Source of the DNA: an uncultured Caldilineales bacterium
Lineage (GTDB): Bacteria > Chloroflexota > Anaerolineae > JAAEKA01
Assembly (NCBI GenBank): GCA_937907455.1
Contig: CALESQ010000076.1
Coordinates: 1-64,000, forward strand
Direction of reading: 5' to 3'
Length of the DNA stretch: 64,000 bases
Under the pieces are notes generated by a model. The model was given only the letters and a program-made list of their open reading frames with translations, did no database searches and was not told where the DNA came from. How positions within the stretch are numbered: the stretch's first letter is position 1; every line of letters starts with the position of its first letter. Shown in pieces: positions 46,601-54,784 of the stretch. Made by a program: the position numbers and the translations under genes.

Positions 46601-46738
46601 GAGTATCACACCGTCGCTTTCGATGGATACGGCCAGATCGCCGGTTTGTGGTTGTGACGGAGCTGCTGCGGCGGCCGGCCATGTTGCCAGCACATTCAGC
46701 ATCAAGAGTATCGCTGCAATCCAACGTAATCGCTTCAT
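43607..46738 (-). CDS. Gingipain-like C25 protease with dockerin-like tail
   Basis: 1043 residues from ATG 46738, with GAGGAGG upstream and a signal peptide (MKRLRWIAAILLMLNVLATW). After a propeptide-like beta region, the C25 core shows the catalytic His in HFTGHGS (near residue 840) and the Cys in LLVSSCTNGYF (near 878). The C-terminal 65 residues hold two EF-hand-like dockerin repeats, GDINCDGVYDIVDVQLVAA and QNGRIDINDIAAIATLW. Gingipain relatives of Bacteroidota leave the cell by type IX secretion; no such tail is seen here, so export by Sec and binding through the dockerin is an inference. Confidence 0.8.
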   Translation of the reverse strand: MKRLRWIAAILLMLNVLATWPAAAAAPSQPQTGDLAVSIESDGVILTVDLPTYDMETLTHDGVSYQRVVVDGSDWPSAAAPGTPSLPQRGVMLAAPPTGAVTLELLDVNWQPVKGSFRIAPAPAAVLQGEGDAAQVVEQWQLDAAAYAQRTPTPTQPATLDEEGWLRGYRFVRLSLHPFQFTPADGTLRVATTMRLRLRFSEPAARSTAATDPRFAAAFEAIFANFAQAQAAGWQVRPDAPDKPADPAGRAANTDPAIKVTVNADGLTRVSYAALQNAGVPAATLNSLNPRTFRLLDADVEQSIYVAGESDGVFNPTDSLMFYGQRNANPLSDDNNIYWLSWGGVNGLRMASQNVAPAAAPLAATLLATAHAEENLEYKQQRPFVDWLQPVVYDSWYYGQILTSRSVTFSGMAVDTASAVAPTLAVWLAGDKQNAGNYQVNFTLNSSATQSKSWSNTRILDGSLALPAGALANGNNTVVVQPVNLTGTGTDYSVWLDWLKLTYPYNGQYLADTPFTNPTAGLWRYQISALPAAAPWLLNIANPAQPKLLTDATTTGSGPYTLSWQMTTTASDKFLVVPDSAVRTPVALSIYQPSTLLDPTQQVDYLMITHPSLLTAIQPLADYHTANGMTVRVVNVQDIYDLYSDGSMSAAAIRSYLAYAYSSYTAPAPTYVLLVGDGSMNPRGYVVPGIATVRYNLIPPWLGGFDAWSGSSVSDNGYVRVQGSDLLGEMVISRLPVNTPAETTTVVNKTIQYPTTFPASRALQTLWVADNPDNDNPAYGTQFFMATEETASELLPQFTVNRLYWCVPGTNACPTDPWVYTNLTDIRAAVVNQWNAGQLLIHFTGHGSITTWAHEQLFRVYWINQLNNATAMPFLLVSSCTNGYFVSPQYDGIDEGLLRAEGRGTIGGFTGVTFDTLHPQTVLLNNFVEAVMDDRITQTGMAVTVARARAYASLSSPDNGRSAVGHSMSGDPALVLAQPAACARGDINCDGVYDIVDVQLVAAAWGNVAWSTTFNPRTDLVQNGRIDINDIAAIATLWQTPLP

Positions 46739-46929
46739 TAAGAAAGACCTCCTCGCACAAAGTTGTGGCCGCATTGTACCGAAGGCAGGTCATGTCGTCA
46801 ATCCCTCCCGCGCCGCGCTTTAACAGTTTATAGTTTCAGTGTTTTTTGTTTCCGTCTCAACCGGCGGAGGCAGCAGCGCATGTACAACTGGTTATTGGTT
46901 ACGTCTTGCTTCTCCCCGCCCTTAGCGCC

Positions 46930-46959
46930 TTGCCAGCCCGCGCGTACCTGTGCTACACT
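46930..46959 (+). promoter_or_regulatory. Promoter giving a leaderless message
   Basis: TTGCCA (46930-46935) and TACACT (46954-46959) are 18 bp apart. The ATG at 46966 begins 7 bp after the -10 box, so transcription should begin at or next to the start codon. Confidence 0.45.
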
Positions 46960-46965
46960 GCGCGC

Positions 46966-48552
46966 ATGACTACAAACGCTTCGCCTGTTTCTTCCCGTCG
47001 GCTTGATCTGTTGGTTTTTGTTGCGGGCTTTACCACGTTGGGGTTGGAGATGGCCGGTGCGCGGCTGCTTGACCCCTGGTTCGGCAACTCGATTTTGGTA
47101 TGGGCTGCGTTGATCGGCCTGGTGCTGGCCTTTCTCAGCCTGGGCTATTGGCTGGGAGGCAGGTTGGCCGACCGTCAGCCGCAACCGGTGCGGTTGTACG
47201 GCATTGCTCTGGCCGCTGCCCTGCTGACTGCGCTGATCCCGGTAGCCTCACGGCCAGCTTTGCAGCGGGCCGCGTTGAGCACGCTCAACCTGGAGCATTT
47301 CAGCCTGGGTGTGCTGCTGGGTGCGGGGGCGGTGATTTTTGTGCTGTTCAGCCTGCCTACGCTGCTGCTGGGCATGATTTCGCCTTTTGCTCTGCGTCTG
47401 GCTGTGGCCGATGTTGCCAACAGCGGGCGCGTGGCGGGCCGCCTCTATGGTCTGGGCACGCTGGGCAGTCTGCTGGGAGCGTTTGTGCCGGTGCTGGTGC
47501 TGATCCCTGCACTGGGCACGCGCTTGACCTTTGTGTTGCTCGGTGCGGTGTTGGCGCTGGTGGCGTTGATCGGCCTGCTGCCGTGGCGCGGACGATCCGG
47601 CGCGGCGCTGCTGGCACTGCCCGCGCTGGTGCTGTTGGGCTGGCAGGCTGGGCAGGGTCAGGTGAAGCCAGAACCGGGCCTGCTGGCCGAGGGCGAATCG
47701 CTCTATAATTATTATCAGGTGGTGCAGCGCGGGCCGGAAACATGGCTGAAGCTCAATGAAGGCGTGGGGTTGCATTCGGTGTATCATCCGCAAACTGCGC
47801 TCAGCGACGGTATCTGGGATTACTTTTTGATTGCGCCGCTATTTCGCCAGGTCACGACCACGCCACGGGCCGAGCCGGAACGACTGTATCTGGTGGGGTT
47901 GGCGGGGGGCACGGCGGCTCAGCTTTACAGCGATGTGTACGGACCAATTGCCATTGATGGCGTTGAACTGGACCCGGAGATTATTGCCGCGGCGCGGCGC
48001 TATTTCAATCTCAATGCCTACCCCAACATCAACGCTGTGGCTGCGGACGGGCGCAGTTGGCTGCTGGCGCGCACGGTTCAAGGTAGCACACCCTATTCGG
48101 TAGCTGCCATTGATGCCTATCGCCCGCCTTATATTCCGTTTCAGTTGGCTACAGTGGAGTTTTTCGAGCTGGTGCGCGCCAACCTGACGCCCGATGGGGT
48201 GGTGGCGGTGAATGCGGCGCGCAGTCGCGATGATTATACGCTGGTCAACGCGCTGGTGGCTACGCTGGCGCAGGTGTTCCCCTCGGTGTATGTGATAGAT
48301 GAATCGGGCGAGGAATACAGCCTGGGCAATTCGTTGGTGGTGGCTACGGTGCAACCTACTACGCTGGCCGATTTTTACGCCAACGTCGCTGCGCTGGATG
48401 CAGAAAACCAACCGTTGCTGCGTGAGGTGGCGCGGCGGGCCACAGCCACGGCGCGGCCCGCCGCGCCGGCAGCCGGCACGGTGCTCACCGACGACCGCGC
48501 GCCGATTGAGCAGATTGTCCACGGCATCATGGCGCGCTTTTTACTGCCATAG
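46966..48552 (+). CDS. Membrane-fused spermidine synthase-like protein
   Basis: 528 residues. The ATG at 46966 is chosen because the putative promoter overlaps the longer frame. About seven hydrophobic segments fill the first half (VFVAGFTTLGLEMAGARLL, then LLLGMISPFALRLA), as in MFS-like SpeE fusions. The second half is a Rossmann methyltransferase-like domain with LYLVGLAGGTAAQLY, the acidic VELDPEIIAAARRYF and AADGRSWL. Such proteins are often named spermidine synthase without proof; a polyamine or another aminopropyl-like transfer is possible. Its last 26 bp overlap the end of rlmN. Confidence 0.75.
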   Translation: MTTNASPVSSRRLDLLVFVAGFTTLGLEMAGARLLDPWFGNSILVWAALIGLVLAFLSLGYWLGGRLADRQPQPVRLYGIALAAALLTALIPVASRPALQRAALSTLNLEHFSLGVLLGAGAVIFVLFSLPTLLLGMISPFALRLAVADVANSGRVAGRLYGLGTLGSLLGAFVPVLVLIPALGTRLTFVLLGAVLALVALIGLLPWRGRSGAALLALPALVLLGWQAGQGQVKPEPGLLAEGESLYNYYQVVQRGPETWLKLNEGVGLHSVYHPQTALSDGIWDYFLIAPLFRQVTTTPRAEPERLYLVGLAGGTAAQLYSDVYGPIAIDGVELDPEIIAAARRYFNLNAYPNINAVAADGRSWLLARTVQGSTPYSVAAIDAYRPPYIPFQLATVEFFELVRANLTPDGVVAVNAARSRDDYTLVNALVATLAQVFPSVYVIDESGEEYSLGNSLVVATVQPTTLADFYANVAALDAENQPLLREVARRATATARPAAPAAGTVLTDDRAPIEQIVHGIMARFLLP

Positions 48553-49621
48553 TGCGGGCGCGCAGTTGGCCGCAGCCCGCGTTGATATCAATGCCACGGC
48601 GCACGCGCAGCGTCACCGGCACGCCGCGCTGCTCCAAAATGCGTACAAATTCGGCCACATCAGCGCGGCGCGAGGGTTGGAAGGGGGAACCACTTACCGG
48701 GTTGAGGGGAATCAGGTTGACGTGACACAGTAGACCCTGCAACAGATCGGCTAATTCCTCGGCCAGGGCGGGGGTGTCGTTGATGTCGCGCATCAGGGCG
48801 TATTCAAAGCTGATACGGCGATGGGTGCGTTCGGTGTAGCGCCGACAGGCGGCCAGCAGCTCGACCAGCGGGTAGCGCTGGTTGATGGGTGTCAGTGTGG
48901 CGCGCAGGGTGTCGTTGGGTGCATGAAGGCTGACAGCCAGGTTGATTTGCAATGGCTCTGTGGCAAAGCGGTCTATGGCGGGAACCAGCCCCACCGTGCT
49001 GACGGTGATCTTGCGAGCGGCCAGGTTGAAGCCTGCGGCATCGGTGAGGGTATGCAGGGCTTGCCACAGGTTGGCGTAGTTAGCCAGCGGCTCACCCATG
49101 CCCATTACCACCACATTGGAGACGCGCAGCGGTGAGTTTGGCCTCGGCGCGGCCTGGGCCTCGGCGCGCAGCAGGCGCTCGAAGTAAAGCACCTGCGCGG
49201 TGATCTCGCCGGGTGTGAGGTTGCGCTGCAAGCCCATCTGCGCGGTGGCGCAAAAGGTGCAGCCCATGGCACACCCTGCCTGGCTGCTGATGCACACGGT
49301 GTTGCGCCGCTCGTAGCGCATCAGCACGGTTTCGATCAACTGGCCGTCGTGCAGGCGAAAGAGGGTTTTGGTGGTGTATCCATCCTGCGATTGGCTTTGT
49401 GTTACCGGCTGCAACAGCTCAATCTGCGCCTCGGCTTCCAGCCGGGCGCGCAGCGCCGCGGGTAGATTGCTCATGGTCGCAGGGGTTGTTTCAACCTGCT
49501 GGTACAGCCATTGGTAAAGCTGATCAGCGCGGTAGATCGGCTGATCCCAGGCCGTGATCGCAGTGTGCAGCGCGGCGCGGTCCAGATCAAGCAAACGCAG
49601 GGGGGTGGAAGTTGGGTGCAT
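48527..49621 (-). CDS. rlmN: 23S rRNA/tRNA adenine C2-methyltransferase
   Basis: 364 residues, normal for RlmN. The radical SAM motif is CAMGCTFC, preceded by the ERRNTVCISSQAG strand; MGMGEPL follows, and SLHAPNDTLR. The catalytic C-terminal Cys is in NAGCGQL. It methylates A2503 of 23S rRNA and A37 of some tRNAs. The 3' end overlaps the convergent gene. Confidence 0.95.
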   Translation of the reverse strand: MHPTSTPLRLLDLDRAALHTAITAWDQPIYRADQLYQWLYQQVETTPATMSNLPAALRARLEAEAQIELLQPVTQSQSQDGYTTKTLFRLHDGQLIETVLMRYERRNTVCISSQAGCAMGCTFCATAQMGLQRNLTPGEITAQVLYFERLLRAEAQAAPRPNSPLRVSNVVVMGMGEPLANYANLWQALHTLTDAAGFNLAARKITVSTVGLVPAIDRFATEPLQINLAVSLHAPNDTLRATLTPINQRYPLVELLAACRRYTERTHRRISFEYALMRDINDTPALAEELADLLQGLLCHVNLIPLNPVSGSPFQPSRRADVAEFVRILEQRGVPVTLRVRRGIDINAGCGQLRARTMAVKSAP

Positions 49622-49642
49622 AGCGAAAGCGGTGAGTCGCTA

Positions 49643-49682
49643 TAAAAACACCTGGCGAGACCTGCAAGCAGATCCCGCCAGG
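49643..49682 (-). terminator. Terminator after the LEA-like gene
   Basis: CCTGGCG (49651-49657) pairs with CGCCAGG (49676-49682); on the minus strand the stem is followed by TGTTTTTAT. It lies between the LEA-like gene, with its 3' repeats, and rlmN. Confidence 0.6.
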
Positions 49683-49718
49683 CTCAGTATCTGGATAGGC
49701 TCGGTCAGAAGTATCTTT

Positions 49719-49832
49719 CCCGCAGGGGCCGGCCGGAGCCGGCTCGGTCTGGAGATTGGGAACCATCCCGCAGGGACCGGCCGGAGCCGGCTCGGTCTGG
49801 AGATTGGGAACCATCCCGCAGGGGCCGGCCGG
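49719..49832. repeat. Tandem 48-bp repeat
   Basis: Two nearly identical 48-bp units (49719-49766, 49767-49814), differing by one base, and a partial third (to 49832). Each contains the G/C dyad GCCGGCCGGAGCCGGC. They sit just past the stop codon of the LEA-like gene, before its terminator. Frames through them are not genes. Confidence 0.85.
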
Positions 49833-49839
49833 GACACGG

Positions 49840-50190
49840 TTAGTCGCGCCCGAAGATCTTCTTGGCAAAGCCCTTTACGTCGTCTACAACATCTTCTACG
49901 GCGTCTTTGACATCGTCTACAAAGCTTTCGGCTTCGTCTCCAGAGTCATCGGCGGCGTCTTCCAGTTTGCGCTTGGCATCTTTAGCTGCGTCGGTGGCAT
50001 TATCTTTCACATCTTCAACCGCGCGCCCAGCATCCTTGCTGACATCCTTCAGCGCGTCCTTGGTGTCTTCGGCCGCGCGCTCTACAGCTTTGCCGGCATC
50101 TTTGGCCTTGTCGTCCAGGGCATTGCCGGCATCTTCCAACGCATTAGCAGCCTTGTTGGCTTCGATCTTCACATCACGTTCGAGACTCAT
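49840..50190 (-). CDS. LEA-like/apolipophorin-like amphipathic helix protein
   Basis: 116 residues from ATG 50190, with AAGGAGG upstream. Almost wholly Ala, Lys, Asp and Glu in 11-residue-type helical periods (for example ALEDAGNALDDKAKDAGKAV and AAKDAKRKLEDAAD), with no Cys and no membrane segment. This is the make-up of group 3 LEA-like or YtxH/CsbD-neighbouring stress proteins, which stay unfolded in water and protect membranes or proteins on drying. Function inferred from composition only. Confidence 0.65.
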   Translation of the reverse strand: MSLERDVKIEANKAANALEDAGNALDDKAKDAGKAVERAAEDTKDALKDVSKDAGRAVEDVKDNATDAAKDAKRKLEDAADDSGDEAESFVDDVKDAVEDVVDDVKGFAKKIFGRD

Positions 50191-50300
50191 GGGGAAAACC
50201 TCCTTTGGTTTAACAGGGTGAAAATAGTTGGGAACCCAAATTGCCCTGCCGATAGTATACATGGAAATAGTGCAACAACCAAGTAACGGGCAGGGTAAAA

Positions 50301-51911
50301 TTATGGCAGTGGTGGCGGGCCTGCGTCGGGCGGGATGGGCGGGCCGTCGGGAATAGCGCGCACATCATCGCAGTTGTAAAGTATCATCACATCGCTCCAG
50401 CGATAATTTTGCTGCTCAAATGTGGCAATGTCCTTTACCCAACGTTTGTTGGTGTTCTGCAACAGATAGATGTGCGGGCTGTCGGCGCATTTCAGCAACA
50501 CCGGGTCGCGGCGTTCAGCCAGCAGAGTTTGCACCGTGAGGGGCAGGCCGGCTGCATCTGCCGGATTGCCACGGAACAGCCACGGCGTGAGCATCAGCGC
50601 CAGCAGCGCCCAGATCAGATAAAGCGTAATTCCCGTGGCAAAGACGCTGTGGATGGCGGGCAGCCAGCGGCTGCGCCCGGCTGCAAGCTGGCGTGCCAGC
50701 AGCAAAGCCAGCACCATCACATTGACCACGTTCCAGCCGATGAAGATGAAGCGGTTGGGCGTGAAACGGTCGCTGATTGTGCGTGAGATAATGGCAGCCA
50801 GCGCGTACAGGCTCACCAGCAGCGCCAGCGCGCTCAGGGTGATCACCCCGCGGCGCAACCAGGTTTGAACTTGCCTGCCAGGTTGATCGTCCTGCAACGG
50901 CGTGACTCCCACCAGCAGAGCAATCACCGCGAACAGCATGGCGTTGTAGGTAATCAGCACGTCGCGATTGTCGAAGGCCGCACGCCAGTTGAAGGGGATG
51001 AAGGCCAGATAGATCGCCAGCACCAGAATACTTAGCGGCAGCAGCAGGCGCAGCATCAGCGCGATCAGCTTATGCAGGCCTTCGTCGAAAGGCTGTTCTT
51101 GCGGCTCGCGCTGCGGCTCGTAGATTAGCGCCGCAGCCAGCACCGGCAGCAAACCGCCACCACCTGCGGCCAGCAGGCGCATTACGCCATCTGGCAGTGT
51201 GACGTTGATGGCATTGAACAGCCCCACGGTGACGGCGATGAAGATGCCACCGGCTACTGCCAGCACACCACCCATCACCGCGGTTTCCAGCGATTTCACC
51301 AGAACAGCAAAGCGGCCCGAAGCATCGCTCAGCCGCGCCAGCATCACTGCGCCCGCACCTATCCAGGCCAGCAAGGCCAGATGCAGCATAGCCAGTGCCA
51401 GGTATTGTTCCTGAAAGCGTGGCGGCCAGAGCTGTCCATACGTCAGCATCACGTAGAGCGCTGCCGCAGCCGTTCCCGCCACCATAGCTGCCACACGCGG
51501 CCAGCGTTGCTTGCCCGCGCCCGCCACAAATACAGCGATGAGCGCCAGGCTGATCGGCGCGCCCAGCAAGGCAAGCAGCGGTACTTCGGCATTGTAGGTG
51601 TTGGCAAACGGGTTGCGCACCTGTACGGAGAAGCGGTCCATATCAGACAAAATCCACAGCAGCAGCGCGTTGAGCAACGCCAGCGGCAACGCCCAGCCCC
51701 AGGCGATCACCCGCTGCTTTACCTCGCGGGTTACAGCTTGCAGACGATAATGCCAGGCTGCCAGCAGCACATCGTTCGGTGTGGCCGCATAGCGCTGCTC
51801 GATGGCATCGGCAAAACCAGCTTCCTCACCCGCTTGCCGCGCGGCACGATAGCTGTGTTCCAGCGCTTGCGGATCGTGGACAGGCAATGACGAAGGTGAC
51901 GATAGAGACAT
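50301..51911 (-). CDS. Polytopic membrane protein (DUF4153-like)
   Basis: 536 residues: a cytosolic head of about 70 residues with a helical N-terminus (PQALEHSYRAARQAGEEAGF), then about 12 hydrophobic segments from LPLALLNALLLWIL to LYLIWALLALMLTPW, and a soluble tail of about 95 residues. The tail has the pattern IYLLQNTNKRWVKDIATFE ... YRWSDVMIL, a small repeat also found on cell-surface proteins. The membrane part recalls DUF4153, with low certainty. AAAGGA precedes the ATG. Function unknown. Confidence 0.6.
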   Translation of the reverse strand: MSLSSPSSLPVHDPQALEHSYRAARQAGEEAGFADAIEQRYAATPNDVLLAAWHYRLQAVTREVKQRVIAWGWALPLALLNALLLWILSDMDRFSVQVRNPFANTYNAEVPLLALLGAPISLALIAVFVAGAGKQRWPRVAAMVAGTAAAALYVMLTYGQLWPPRFQEQYLALAMLHLALLAWIGAGAVMLARLSDASGRFAVLVKSLETAVMGGVLAVAGGIFIAVTVGLFNAINVTLPDGVMRLLAAGGGGLLPVLAAALIYEPQREPQEQPFDEGLHKLIALMLRLLLPLSILVLAIYLAFIPFNWRAAFDNRDVLITYNAMLFAVIALLVGVTPLQDDQPGRQVQTWLRRGVITLSALALLVSLYALAAIISRTISDRFTPNRFIFIGWNVVNVMVLALLLARQLAAGRSRWLPAIHSVFATGITLYLIWALLALMLTPWLFRGNPADAAGLPLTVQTLLAERRDPVLLKCADSPHIYLLQNTNKRWVKDIATFEQQNYRWSDVMILYNCDDVRAIPDGPPIPPDAGPPPLP

Positions 51912-52113
51912 AGCGATCTTCCTTTAAATATAGACATGAAAAGAAGCGAGGATGTCCTCAAGACGCTGCCGCGGTGTGGCTCGTTCCAGACCTTGTCGGT
52001 GGTTCCAGCGCTCTGCTGTTATTTTACCTCTAAATCGCTTTCAGCCGCAACGCACCAGCAGACCGGCGTGATCCCAAAGACAACCTGAATTGGTGGCGCG
52101 CAACTCCATAAAC

Positions 52114-52222
52114 TTGTTTGAATTTAAGAGATTTGTGCTATACTGGGCGATGATTAAACGAGCCTGCGAGCCTCTTGATACCTGGTTGCAACCCAACAAG
52201 GCGTCGCGCGCACTCCTTGTTG
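52114..52222 (+). promoter_or_regulatory. Promoter and leader of the carboxylase genes
   Basis: TTGTTT (52114-52119) and TATACT (52139-52144) are 19 bp apart. The leader of about 170 nt contains a perfect 8-bp stem, CAACAAGG (52194-52201) / CCTTGTTG (52215-52222). A 56-codon frame (ATG 52150 to TAG 52320) fills the leader but shows no clear coding bias. The rest of the 413-bp spacer (51912-52113) shows nothing. Confidence 0.4.
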
Positions 52223-52324
52223 CACGCAATTGCATCTTGATGTTGTATCCCGTCCCTGAAAGCGAGTTGCTGGCAGGGCAAACCGCGGTTGATGGTGAGG
52301 AAATAGCCCCGAAGGGATAGCGTT

Positions 52325-53848
52325 ATGTTCCAAAAAATTCTGATCGCTAACCGTGGTGAGGTCGCTGTGCGTCTCATCCGCGCTTGCCAGGAGATGGGCA
52401 TTCGCACTGTGGCCGTCTACTCAGATGCCGATGCCCACGCCCTGCACACTATGCTGGCCGATGAGTCGGTACGTATTGGCCCGCCAGCGCCCGCGGCCAG
52501 CTATCTTTGTGGCGACTGCATTTTGGACACGGCGCGCCGCCTCGGCTGCGATGCGCTGCATCCGGGCTATGGCTTCTTGTCGGAGAACGCCGATTTTGCC
52601 GCTGCCGTACAAGCCGCAGGGTTCACCTGGATTGGCCCCGATCCCGCGGCGATGCGCACCATGGGCAGCAAAACCTCGGCGCGCGCGGCCATGCAGGCCG
52701 CCGGGGTGCCGGTGGTGCCCGGCTATCAAGCCAGCCAGCAGGACGCCGATCTGCTGGCTGCGGCTGCGGCTATTGGCTACCCGGTGTTGGTGAAGGCTAC
52801 TGCGGGCGGTGGCGGCAAGGGCATGCGCACGGTGACGCGACCCGCTGACCTGCCCGATGCGCTGGCCTCGGCCCGCCGCGAGGCACAAAACGCCTTCGGT
52901 AACCCGCAAATCTACCTGGAAAAGCTAATTGCCAGCCCGCGCCACATCGAATTTCAAGTGTTTGGTGATCGCTTCGGCAACGCCATTCATTTTTTCGAGC
53001 GCGAATGCTCGGTGCAGCGCCGCCATCAGAAGATTATCGAAGAAACCCCCTCGCCGTTGCTGGATGCCGAGCTGCGCAGGCGCATGGGTGAGGCCGCTTT
53101 GGCCGCGGTACACGCCGTGGGCTATGTCAACGCGGGTACGCTGGAATTTTTGGTTGACCCCGCCAGCCGCGCCTTCTATTTTCTGGAGATGAACACGCGC
53201 TTGCAGGTAGAGCATCCCATCACCGAGCAGGTGACCGGCGTAGACCTGGTGAAGCTGCAATTGCGCGTGGCCGCAGGTGAACCGTTGCCCTTCCGTCAGG
53301 AGCAGGTCAGCCAGCGCCGTCACGCAATAGAGTGCCGCATCTACGCCGAAGATCCGGCCAACGGCTTTTTGCCCAGCATCGGCAAGGTGCTGCGCGCGGT
53401 AGAGCCGGGCGGCCCCGGCGTGCGCGTGGACGCGGGCATCACCACTGGCGACGAGGTCACAGTACACTACGATCCCATGATCGCCAAGCTGATCGTGCTG
53501 GGCGAGGACCGAACCGACGCTTTACGCAAAATGGACTGGGCACTCAGCCACTATGTGCTGCTGGGCGTGGTCACTAACATCCCCTTTCTCCATGCGGTGA
53601 TCAACCACCCGGTGTTCCGTCGCGGCGAGGCCGCCACCGATTTCATTGACCGTGAGTTTGCCCGCTGGCAGCCGCCTGTAGCCGATCCGCCCGATCTGGT
53701 GCTGGCCGCGGCTGCGCTGGCTGAGCTGCTGGAGGGCGCGGCACTGGGCAGCACGTCGGTGGCCGTGGGCGCTGAGGCGCGCGGTGATCCTGCCTCGCCC
53801 TGGCACCAGGTCAACGGCTTTCGCATGGGCGTGGAGGCAACCCGATGA
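52325..53848 (+). CDS. Biotin carboxylase part of an acyl-CoA carboxylase
   Basis: 507 residues. Biotin carboxylase domain: QKILIANRGEVAVRLIRAC at the start, the ATP-grasp loop KATAGGGGKGM (about 157-167), EMNTRLQVEHPITE and the C-terminal RRHAIECRIYAEDP. It carboxylates biotin with ATP and bicarbonate. It runs about 55 residues past AccC and ends in SPWHQVNGFRMG, which is the beginning of the BT domain of propionyl- or methylcrotonyl-CoA carboxylase alpha subunits. The rest of that subunit is in the next gene, joined by an ATGA overlap. Confidence 0.85.
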   Translation: MFQKILIANRGEVAVRLIRACQEMGIRTVAVYSDADAHALHTMLADESVRIGPPAPAASYLCGDCILDTARRLGCDALHPGYGFLSENADFAAAVQAAGFTWIGPDPAAMRTMGSKTSARAAMQAAGVPVVPGYQASQQDADLLAAAAAIGYPVLVKATAGGGGKGMRTVTRPADLPDALASARREAQNAFGNPQIYLEKLIASPRHIEFQVFGDRFGNAIHFFERECSVQRRHQKIIEETPSPLLDAELRRRMGEAALAAVHAVGYVNAGTLEFLVDPASRAFYFLEMNTRLQVEHPITEQVTGVDLVKLQLRVAAGEPLPFRQEQVSQRRHAIECRIYAEDPANGFLPSIGKVLRAVEPGGPGVRVDAGITTGDEVTVHYDPMIAKLIVLGEDRTDALRKMDWALSHYVLLGVVTNIPFLHAVINHPVFRRGEAATDFIDREFARWQPPVADPPDLVLAAAALAELLEGAALGSTSVAVGAEARGDPASPWHQVNGFRMGVEATR

Positions 53849-54339
53849 ACCCCGAATACACTTATCAGGTGGGTGATCGCATCAAAACCGTGCGCATCGA
53901 GCGTGACGGCGAGGGCTTTGTAGTGACGGTAGATGGTCGCGCCTACGACATACGTGCGGAGCGGCCAGAGCATGGTCGGCTGAACTTGCAGGTAGGCGAC
54001 CGGCGGCTGCGTGCTGTGGTGGCGCGCGATGGCCTGCGTCGCTATGTTGCCATGGCTGGTGAAACGTGGACGCTGGAGCGTCCTCAGGCGCAGACGAAGC
54101 GGCGCGGTGCGGCTGCGGACCGCGCTCAAAAACGGCTGGAGGCCGTCATGCCCGGCCTGGTGTTGGATGTGCTGGTACAGCCAGGGGATGCAGTAGAGCA
54201 GGGTCAGTCGTTGGTGTTGCTTTCGGCCATGAAGATGGAGCTGCGCGTAGCCGCGGCTACCGCGGGCGTCGTCAAGGCCGTACACTGCGCCGCGGGCGAG
54301 GTGGTGGAACGCGGGCAGGTGTTGGTGGAGATGGAATAG
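53845..54339 (+). CDS. BT-domain/biotin carrier part of the same carboxylase
   Basis: 164 residues. Residues 1 to about 80 form a beta-rich piece like the BT domain of acyl-CoA carboxylase alpha subunits; the last 75 residues are a biotinyl domain with the modified Lys in SAMKMEL. Together with the upstream gene it makes up a complete alpha subunit in two chains. No carboxyltransferase (beta) gene is in the window. The stop lies 2 bp from the stop of the convergent DUF2231 gene. Confidence 0.85.
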   Translation: MNPEYTYQVGDRIKTVRIERDGEGFVVTVDGRAYDIRAERPEHGRLNLQVGDRRLRAVVARDGLRRYVAMAGETWTLERPQAQTKRRGAAADRAQKRLEAVMPGLVLDVLVQPGDAVEQGQSLVLLSAMKMELRVAAATAGVVKAVHCAAGEVVERGQVLVEME

Positions 54340-54341
54340 CG

Positions 54342-54779
54342 CTATCGCCCCACGCCTACACCCAGTTCGAACACCAGCTTGCCGCCCAGCCAGCCTTCGT
54401 AGAGCAGCAGCGCTGCCCCCAACAACAGCAGTCCCAGCAGCAGGCCGCGCTTTGCGGCTAAATCCAGCGCCGCAGGCTGGCGCAGCCGTTCGTAAAGCAG
54501 CCAGCCGTAGACCATCAGCAATCCGAAGCCCGCGGCAATGTGCGGGTTGAGTAGCGCCACCACGGCAGCTTCATCCCCCGCTGCGTTGCGGTCAACCAGC
54601 CCGGTGAGGATGGCCGTGAACAGCGTCACCCAGCCCAGCCCCAGCAGCGCCCAGATCACCGTGGGCCAGCCGCTGCGCCGCAAGCCAAACAGATAGAGCA
54701 GGGCCAGCACGCTGCCGGTGAGCAGCAGGGCAACGGGGAAATGCACGAATTTCGGGTGCAACGGCCAGAACCAATTCAT
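54342..54779 (-). CDS. DUF2231 membrane protein
   Basis: 145 residues with four membrane segments. HPKFVHFPVALLL is the conserved DUF2231 head and GGKLVFELGVGV the conserved tail. Function of the family is unknown. It follows the barstar gene by 5 bp and is probably read from the same message. Confidence 0.8.
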   Translation of the reverse strand: MNWFWPLHPKFVHFPVALLLTGSVLALLYLFGLRRSGWPTVIWALLGLGWVTLFTAILTGLVDRNAAGDEAAVVALLNPHIAAGFGLLMVYGWLLYERLRQPAALDLAAKRGLLLGLLLLGAALLLYEGWLGGKLVFELGVGVGR

Positions 54780-54784
54780 AGGGA

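Noticed and set aside
52150..52320. 56-codon frame ahead of the biotin carboxylase gene
   Set aside because: It ends 4 bp before the gene, but codon use is not clearly biased, no family is recognised, and its ATG lies at the predicted transcription start. Kept only as part of the leader.
53845..53848. Programmed frameshift site joining the carboxylase parts
   Set aside because: There is no clear slippery heptamer at the ATGA overlap; simple coupling of two genes is the easier reading.
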